Part shown: one piece after another, positions 40,821-45,069 of the stretch
How positions within the stretch are numbered: position 1 is the stretch's first letter
How the letters are laid out: every line of letters begins with the position of its first letter
DNA from: Betaproteobacteria bacterium
GTDB taxonomy: Bacteria; Pseudomonadota; Gammaproteobacteria; Burkholderiales; Burkholderiaceae_C
Direction of reading: 5' to 3'
Assembly: GCA_009924455.1 (NCBI GenBank)
Contig: RFRO01000003.1
Span: forward strand, 1 to 45,069
Length of the DNA: 45,069 bases
The notes under the pieces: generated by a model
Databases searched by the model: none
What the model was told of the DNA's origin: nothing
What the model saw: only the letters and a program-made list of their open reading frames with translations
Translations under genes and position numbers: made by a program

Positions 40821-41846
40821 TTGGAACCCACCACTACCGACGCTCTGATCATCGGCGCCGGGCCGGTGGGTTTATTCCAGGTATTCCAGCTGGGCCTTCA
40901 GGGGGTAAAAACCCAGGTCATTGACGCCCTGCCCCACGTGGGCGGACAGTGCGCTGAACTCTACGCCGACAAACCGATTTACGACATTCCGGCCATCAGC
41001 GAGTGCACGGGCCGCGAGTTGGTTGCGCGACTGCAAGCCCAGATCGCGCCGATGCAGGCCACCTTCCATTTGGGGCAGTTGGTGGAAAGCCTGGAGCGGC
41101 GGTCTGACGGACGTTTCGCCGTGGTGACGAACAGCGGGGCCCAATTTGCAGCGACCACCGTTTTCATCGCAGCCGGTGCAGGCGCCTTTGTCCCGCGCGC
41201 TTTCCCTTTGACAGACTGCCAGCCATACGCCGGCACCCAATTGCACCACCACCCATCCACCCTCCAAGGCGCGCCGGATGCGGCGACGGTGGTGTTCGGC
41301 GGCGATGATTTGGCACTGCAATGGGCCTTGGATTTGGCCGAACAAAACCCTGCCGTCACCTTGGTGCACCGCCGCGCGCAGCTGCAAGCCCAGCCCGACC
41401 TACTGGCGCGCATGCACACGGCCATCGCAAACGGCCGCTTGCGGTTTGTTGCCGGGCAGCCGATTGCCAGCACCTCGCTCCAGGGCCGTTTGTGCAGCCT
41501 GACCGTGGCCCTTCCGGACGGCGGCACCCAGGAGCTGCCGGTGGACCAACTCCTGGTAGCACTGGGCTTGTCGCCCAAGCTCGGGCCGCTGGCGCACTGG
41601 GGGCTGGCGCTGGAGCGCAAGCAAATCCCGGTGAACACCGAAAACTTCCAGACTGCCGAGCCGGGCATCTTTGCGGTGGGCGATATCAACACCTACCCAG
41701 GCAAGAAAAAGCTGATTCTCAGCGGCTTCCACGAAGCCACGCTGGCGGCTTTCGGCGCCATGGCCCTGATTGCGCCGCAGCATCCTGCAGCGCTGGAATA
41801 CACCACCACCAGCAAGCGCCTGCACCGAATTTTGGGCGTGGACTGA
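40821..41846 (+). CDS. Ferredoxin-NADP reductase-like flavoprotein (TrxR type)
   Basis: This 341-aa FAD/NAD(P)-binding protein starts TDALIIGAGPVGLFQVFQLG and has GGQCAELYADKPIYDIP and the C-terminal FAD motif GIFAVGDINTYPGKKKLILSGFHEA. It lacks the CxxC thiol pair of thioredoxin reductase, which fits the thioredoxin-reductase-like ferredoxin-NADP reductase group. Its start is TTG 40821 with no clear ribosome site, 34 bp after fdxA, which could supply its electron-transfer partner. Confidence 0.83.
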   Translation: MEPTTTDALIIGAGPVGLFQVFQLGLQGVKTQVIDALPHVGGQCAELYADKPIYDIPAISECTGRELVARLQAQIAPMQATFHLGQLVESLERRSDGRFAVVTNSGAQFAATTVFIAAGAGAFVPRAFPLTDCQPYAGTQLHHHPSTLQGAPDAATVVFGGDDLALQWALDLAEQNPAVTLVHRRAQLQAQPDLLARMHTAIANGRLRFVAGQPIASTSLQGRLCSLTVALPDGGTQELPVDQLLVALGLSPKLGPLAHWGLALERKQIPVNTENFQTAEPGIFAVGDINTYPGKKKLILSGFHEATLAAFGAMALIAPQHPAALEYTTTSKRLHRILGVD

Positions 41847-41875
41847 AGCGCCGGGCCGCAACCCAAAACAGTGCC

Positions 41876-42544
41876 TCAGCGCGCGGCTGGAACCAGGACG
41901 GTGCGCAGAACCATATCCACAATCAAGGATTCCGCGTTGGCAAAGTCTTGTGCCTCCAGCGCCGGCTTGCCCAAAACCAGGCTGATTTGGCTGGCCCAAT
42001 CGGCATAGACCTGGGTTGAGGCCCACAGCAAAATCATCAAATGCTGGCCATCGACCGGGCGGCACGTGCCCTGCTCAGCCCAGCGGTTGAAAATCGCCAC
42101 ATCCGCCTGCAGCGACGGCACCACACGCTCGGCGATCTCCGCCGCGAAGATCGGTGCGCCGGAGAGAACCTCGTTGGCATACACGCGCGAGTCGTCCGGC
42201 CGTTCGCGCGAAAAACGCAGCTTGCCCGCGATGTATTCCCGTAGCGCCAACTCCGGATCGTCCTGGCGCTGGCTCAGGTTATCCATGTACAAGAGCCATA
42301 CATCAAGCACCCCGTGCAAGACCCGCCTGTACAAGGCCTCTTTGCTGGGAAAGTAATACAAAAGATTCTGTTTGGAAGCGCCCACCGCCGTGGCGATGTG
42401 GTCCAGCGACACGCCGCCGTAGCCGCGCTGGGCAAACAGCTTCTTGGCCGCGTCAAGGATGTCGTGCTCCAGCTGCTCGCGGGTGGCACGCGCCTTTGGG
42501 GCTTTGGGGGCTTTCGCAGCGGCAGAGGGGGGTTTCTTGTTCAC
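41876..42544 (-). CDS. rutR: RutR-like TetR regulator of pyrimidine catabolism
   Basis: This 222-aa TetR-family repressor has an Ala/Lys/Pro-rich tail (AAAKAPKAPKARA), then the HTH (ILDAAKKLFAQRGYGGVSLDHIATAVGASKQNLLYYFPSKEALY). The ligand domain resembles E. coli RutR (LSGAPIFAAEI, ILLWASTQVYADWASQ). I chose GTG 42544; TTG 42589 inside the operator is an alternative. It is divergent from preT, which encodes pyrimidine reduction, so it probably senses uracil or thymine. Specific ligand is inferred. Confidence 0.82.
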   Translation of the reverse strand: MNKKPPSAAAKAPKAPKARATREQLEHDILDAAKKLFAQRGYGGVSLDHIATAVGASKQNLLYYFPSKEALYRRVLHGVLDVWLLYMDNLSQRQDDPELALREYIAGKLRFSRERPDDSRVYANEVLSGAPIFAAEIAERVVPSLQADVAIFNRWAEQGTCRPVDGQHLMILLWASTQVYADWASQISLVLGKPALEAQDFANAESLIVDMVLRTVLVPAAR

Positions 42545-42580
42545 GGTTGGTACGGATGTTGCACTAGTCGTCGCTAGGGT

Positions 42581-42618
42581 TTTTACCAATTGGTAAAACG
42601 CTTTTGGCGCCCTGTAAT
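42581..42618 (+). promoter_or_regulatory. Palindromic operator over the preT promoter
   Basis: TTTTACCAATTGGTAAAA (42581-42598) is a perfect 18-bp palindrome resembling known RutR sites (core ACCANNTGGT). It overlaps a -35 TTGGTA (42590-42595), with -10 TGTAAT (42613-42618) 17 bp downstream. Binding of RutR here would block preT transcription. Because the site is symmetric it can also carry a -35 for rutR, giving autoregulation. Confidence 0.8.
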
Positions 42619-42649
42619 GGTGCGATCTGAGTCGACCGGAAAACCGCAT

Positions 42650-43996
42650 ATGACCATCGATGTTTCCACACCGGGTATCCAGCCGGGCCGCTTATCTGCC
42701 GCGCAATACCAGCGCAATTTTTGCGATGCGCACCCACCGCTCACAGTCTTTCAGGCCAAGAACGAAGCCGATCGCTGCTACTACTGCTATGACGCGCCCT
42801 GCCAAACGGCCTGCCCCACCGGCATCGACGTGCCCAGCTTCATCCAGCGCATAGCCGACGGCAATGTGCGCGGGGCGGCACACACCATTTTGGAATCCAA
42901 CCCCTTGGGTGGCATGTGCGCGCGGGTCTGCCCGACCGAGGTGTTGTGCGAGCAGGCCTGTGTGCGCAACACCTCCGAGGACAAACCGGTGGAGATCGGC
43001 GCGCTGCAGCGTTTTGCGACCGACAGCTACTTGCAAAAACCCGGTGCACCGCTGTTCACCCGCGCCGCAAGTACGGGCAAAAAGGTAGCCGTGGTGGGTG
43101 CAGGACCGGCCGGTTTGGCCTGCGCGCACGGCCTGGCGCGACGCGGCCACGATGTGGTGCTGTTCGACGCCCAGCCCAAAGCCGGCGGTTTGAACGAATA
43201 CGGCCTGGCCACCTACAAAACCACCGACGACTTCGCGCAGAAGGAAGTCGCCTGGCTGCTGTCGATTGGCGGCATCAGCGTGCGCCACGGGCAACGCTTG
43301 GGGCGCGATATGGCGCTGACGCAGCTGGTGAAGGACTATGACGCCGTGTTCCTGGGTATGGGACTGGGCGGCGTCAACAGCATCGGCATCGCGGAGCCGC
43401 AGGCCAGCGGCCTGCGCAACGCCGTGGAATTCATCGCCGAGCTGCGCCAGGCAGGAGACTATGCCCAGGTTCCTGTGGGTCGCCACGTGGTGGTGATAGG
43501 CGGCGGCATGACTGCGGTTGACGCCGCCGTGCAATCCAAAAAACTCGGGGCCCAAAGCGTCACCATGGTCTACCGCCGCGGTGCAGCCGACATGGGCGCC
43601 TCCGGGCACGAGCAGGCCTGGGCCCTGGAAAACGGCGTCCATATCCGCCACTGGGCAACGCCCGTGGAAGTGCTGGTCGAGGCCGGCGCGGTGCGCGGCG
43701 TGCGTTTTGCCGGCACGCGCATGGAAGGCGGCAAGCTCGTCACCGGCTCTGAGGAATTCACGGTGGATGCAGACATGGTGTTGAAGGCCATCGGCCAAAG
43801 CCCGGACGCACAGGCGCTGGGCACGCTGGTGGAGCTGCGCCAGGGCCGCATCGTGGCGGATGCGCATCAGCGCACCACGCACGCCAAGGTCTGGGCCGGT
43901 GGCGACTGCTGCCACGGCGGGCGCGACCTGACCGTCGAAGCCGTTGAGCACGGCAAAGTCGCCGCCCAATCGATTCACCAGGCGCTGTGCGCCTGA
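42650..43996 (+). CDS. preT: NAD-dependent dihydropyrimidine dehydrogenase, subunit PreT
   Basis: This 448-aa flavoprotein/iron-sulfur subunit of the reductive pyrimidine pathway (uracil/thymine to dihydro forms) has N-terminal Fe-S motifs CYYCYDAPCQTACPTG and CARVCPTEVLCEQACVR. A Rossmann FAD site (VAVVGAGPAGLACAHGLA) and a second NAD site (HVVVIGGGMTAVDAAVQ) follow. Start ATG 42650 is preferred over 42590, which falls in the operator. preA follows 18 bp later. Confidence 0.9.
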   Translation: MTIDVSTPGIQPGRLSAAQYQRNFCDAHPPLTVFQAKNEADRCYYCYDAPCQTACPTGIDVPSFIQRIADGNVRGAAHTILESNPLGGMCARVCPTEVLCEQACVRNTSEDKPVEIGALQRFATDSYLQKPGAPLFTRAASTGKKVAVVGAGPAGLACAHGLARRGHDVVLFDAQPKAGGLNEYGLATYKTTDDFAQKEVAWLLSIGGISVRHGQRLGRDMALTQLVKDYDAVFLGMGLGGVNSIGIAEPQASGLRNAVEFIAELRQAGDYAQVPVGRHVVVIGGGMTAVDAAVQSKKLGAQSVTMVYRRGAADMGASGHEQAWALENGVHIRHWATPVEVLVEAGAVRGVRFAGTRMEGGKLVTGSEEFTVDADMVLKAIGQSPDAQALGTLVELRQGRIVADAHQRTTHAKVWAGGDCCHGGRDLTVEAVEHGKVAAQSIHQALCA

Positions 43997-44014
43997 GTCA
44001 CAAGGAACACCACC

Positions 44015-45069
44015 ATGGCCAATTTGCACTCCGTTTTCGCCGGTATCCACAGCCCCAACCCCTTCTGGCTGGCCTCGGCACCGCCCACCGATAAGGCCTA
44101 CAACGTCAACCGCGCCTTCGAGGCGGGCTGGGGCGGCGTGGTCTGGAAGACGCTGGGCGAAGCCGGTCCACCCATCGTCAACGTCAGCGGCCCGCGCTAC
44201 GGCGCGCTGCACACGCCGGACCGCCGCCTGATCGGCTTCAACAACATTGAATTGATTACTGATAGGGACTTAGAGCTCAATTTGAAAGAAATAACTGAAG
44301 TGAAAAAGCTCTGGCCGGACCGCGCCATGGTGGTCTCGCTCATGGTTCCCTGCGAGGAAAAAGCCTGGAGGGCCATCCTGCCGCGCGTCGAAGACACCGG
44401 CGCAGACGGGGTCGAGCTCAACTTCGGTTGCCCCCATGGCATGAGCGAGCGCGGCATGGGCGCGGCGGTTGGACAGGTGCCCGAATACATCGAGATGGTC
44501 ACCGCCTGGTGCAAGCAGTACAGCCGCCTGCCGGTGATCGTCAAACTTACACCCAACATCACCGACATCCGCAACCCCGCGCGAGCCGCCAAAAAAGGCG
44601 GGGCCGACGCGGTGTCGCTGATCAACACTATCAACTCCATCATGGGCGTGGACCCGGACACCCTGACCATGAGCCCCTCAACCGGCGGCATGGGCTCGCA
44701 CGGAGGCTACTGCGGCCCGGCGGTCAAACCGATTGCACTGAATATGGTGGCCGAGATTGCCCGCGACGCCCAAACCGCCGGCCTGCCGATCTCGGGCATT
44801 GGCGGCGTGGGCACCTGGCGTGATGCGCTGGACTACCTGGCCCTGGGCGCGGGCAACGTGCAGGTCTGCACCGCTGCCATGGTTTACGGCTTCAAAATCG
44901 TGCAGGACATGGCCGATGGCTTGTCCAATTACATGGACGAAAAAGGCATAGGCGCGGTAGCCGACATCGTGGGCCGCGCGCTGCCCACGGTGTCACAGTG
45001 GCAATTTTTGAACCTGAACCACATCTCTAAAGCGGTAATCAACCAGGACAGCTGCATCCAGTGCGGCCG
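44015..45069 (+). CDS. preA: Dihydropyrimidine dehydrogenase catalytic subunit PreA (3' partial)
   Basis: This is an FMN-containing dihydroorotate dehydrogenase-like subunit that reduces uracil and thymine with PreT. It begins MANLHSVFAGIHSPNPFWLAS and has the FMN-barrel motifs GADGVELNFGCPHGMSERGMG and PISGIGGVGTW. The window ends at NQDSCIQCG, the start of the C-terminal 4Fe-4S domain. AGGA lies 9 nt before the ATG. A codon patch at 44241-44310 is unusually AT-rich. The ORF track omits it because no stop is inside the window. Confidence 0.93.
   Translation, partial: MANLHSVFAGIHSPNPFWLASAPPTDKAYNVNRAFEAGWGGVVWKTLGEAGPPIVNVSGPRYGALHTPDRRLIGFNNIELITDRDLELNLKEITEVKKLWPDRAMVVSLMVPCEEKAWRAILPRVEDTGADGVELNFGCPHGMSERGMGAAVGQVPEYIEMVTAWCKQYSRLPVIVKLTPNITDIRNPARAAKKGGADAVSLINTINSIMGVDPDTLTMSPSTGGMGSHGGYCGPAVKPIALNMVAEIARDAQTAGLPISGIGGVGTWRDALDYLALGAGNVQVCTAAMVYGFKIVQDMADGLSNYMDEKGIGAVADIVGRALPTVSQWQFLNLNHISKAVINQDSCIQCG

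Noticed and set aside
42692-44212. 506-aa minus-strand ORF opposite preT
   Set aside because: Antisense to an intact flavoprotein gene; composition His/Gly/Val-rich as expected for a shadow.

Overview
The window is a gene-dense, GC-rich stretch of a betaproteobacterial chromosome. Protein sequences and gene order point to Burkholderiales, most likely Comamonadaceae (Rhodoferax-like): the purA-hisZ-hflCK-hflX-hfq-der-bamB-yfgM-hisS-ispG-rodZ-pilW-rlmN-ndk cluster, stand-alone HisZ, Hfq of about 80 residues, and a PreT/PreA-RutR pyrimidine locus. Nearly everything is core housekeeping. There is no phage, integrase, transposase, rRNA or CRISPR array, and no gene-free stretch exceeds about 300 bases. 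The genus is inferred, not proven.

Layout: (1) 1-1645, end of a cytochrome c maturation operon (ccmH partial, ccmI). (2) 1665-2698, an orphan secreted protein and tRNA-Ser(GGA). (3) 2747-5089, radical SAM protein YgiQ. (4) 5177-9514, an aotJQMOP-type basic amino acid ABC transporter operon with a strong intrinsic terminator after aotJ. (5) 9518-10725, a split chromate transporter 3 nt behind aotP. (6) 10722-12595 on the minus strand: small lipoprotein, rlmB, an ABC ATPase, divergent from an SGNH esterase and mnmH (12594-14311). (7) 14292-16281 minus: small basic protein, cystathionine beta-lyase, phosphoribosyltransferase. (8) 16308-31394 minus: the long conserved cluster from purA up to ndk, tightly packed with many 1-8 nt overlaps. 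(9) 31468-34391 minus: rluB, scpB, rluD, with bamD divergent at 34390. (10) 35217-39445 minus: DinG-type helicase, a coiled-coil secreted protein, zapE. (11) 39580-41846 plus: SDR oxidoreductase, fdxA, ferredoxin/thioredoxin-reductase-like flavoprotein. (12) 41876-45069: rutR divergent from preT-preA, with a perfect 18-bp palindrome over the preT promoter.

The most striking observation is damage to three normally conserved core genes. hflC, pilW and rluD each have recognisable N- and C-terminal pieces in different reading frames and lack a middle part of roughly 55-90 residues. One consequence is a misleading 544-aa ORF that looks like a PilW-RodZ fusion. Three similar out-of-frame internal deletions within about 16 kb, flanked by intact genes, suggest either assembly or consensus error or real gene decay. 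Raw reads would decide. I did not find a convincing previously undescribed system; the remaining findings are modest (operator, intra-operon terminator, tandem duplication in a coiled coil, unusual start overlaps, AT-rich codon patch).
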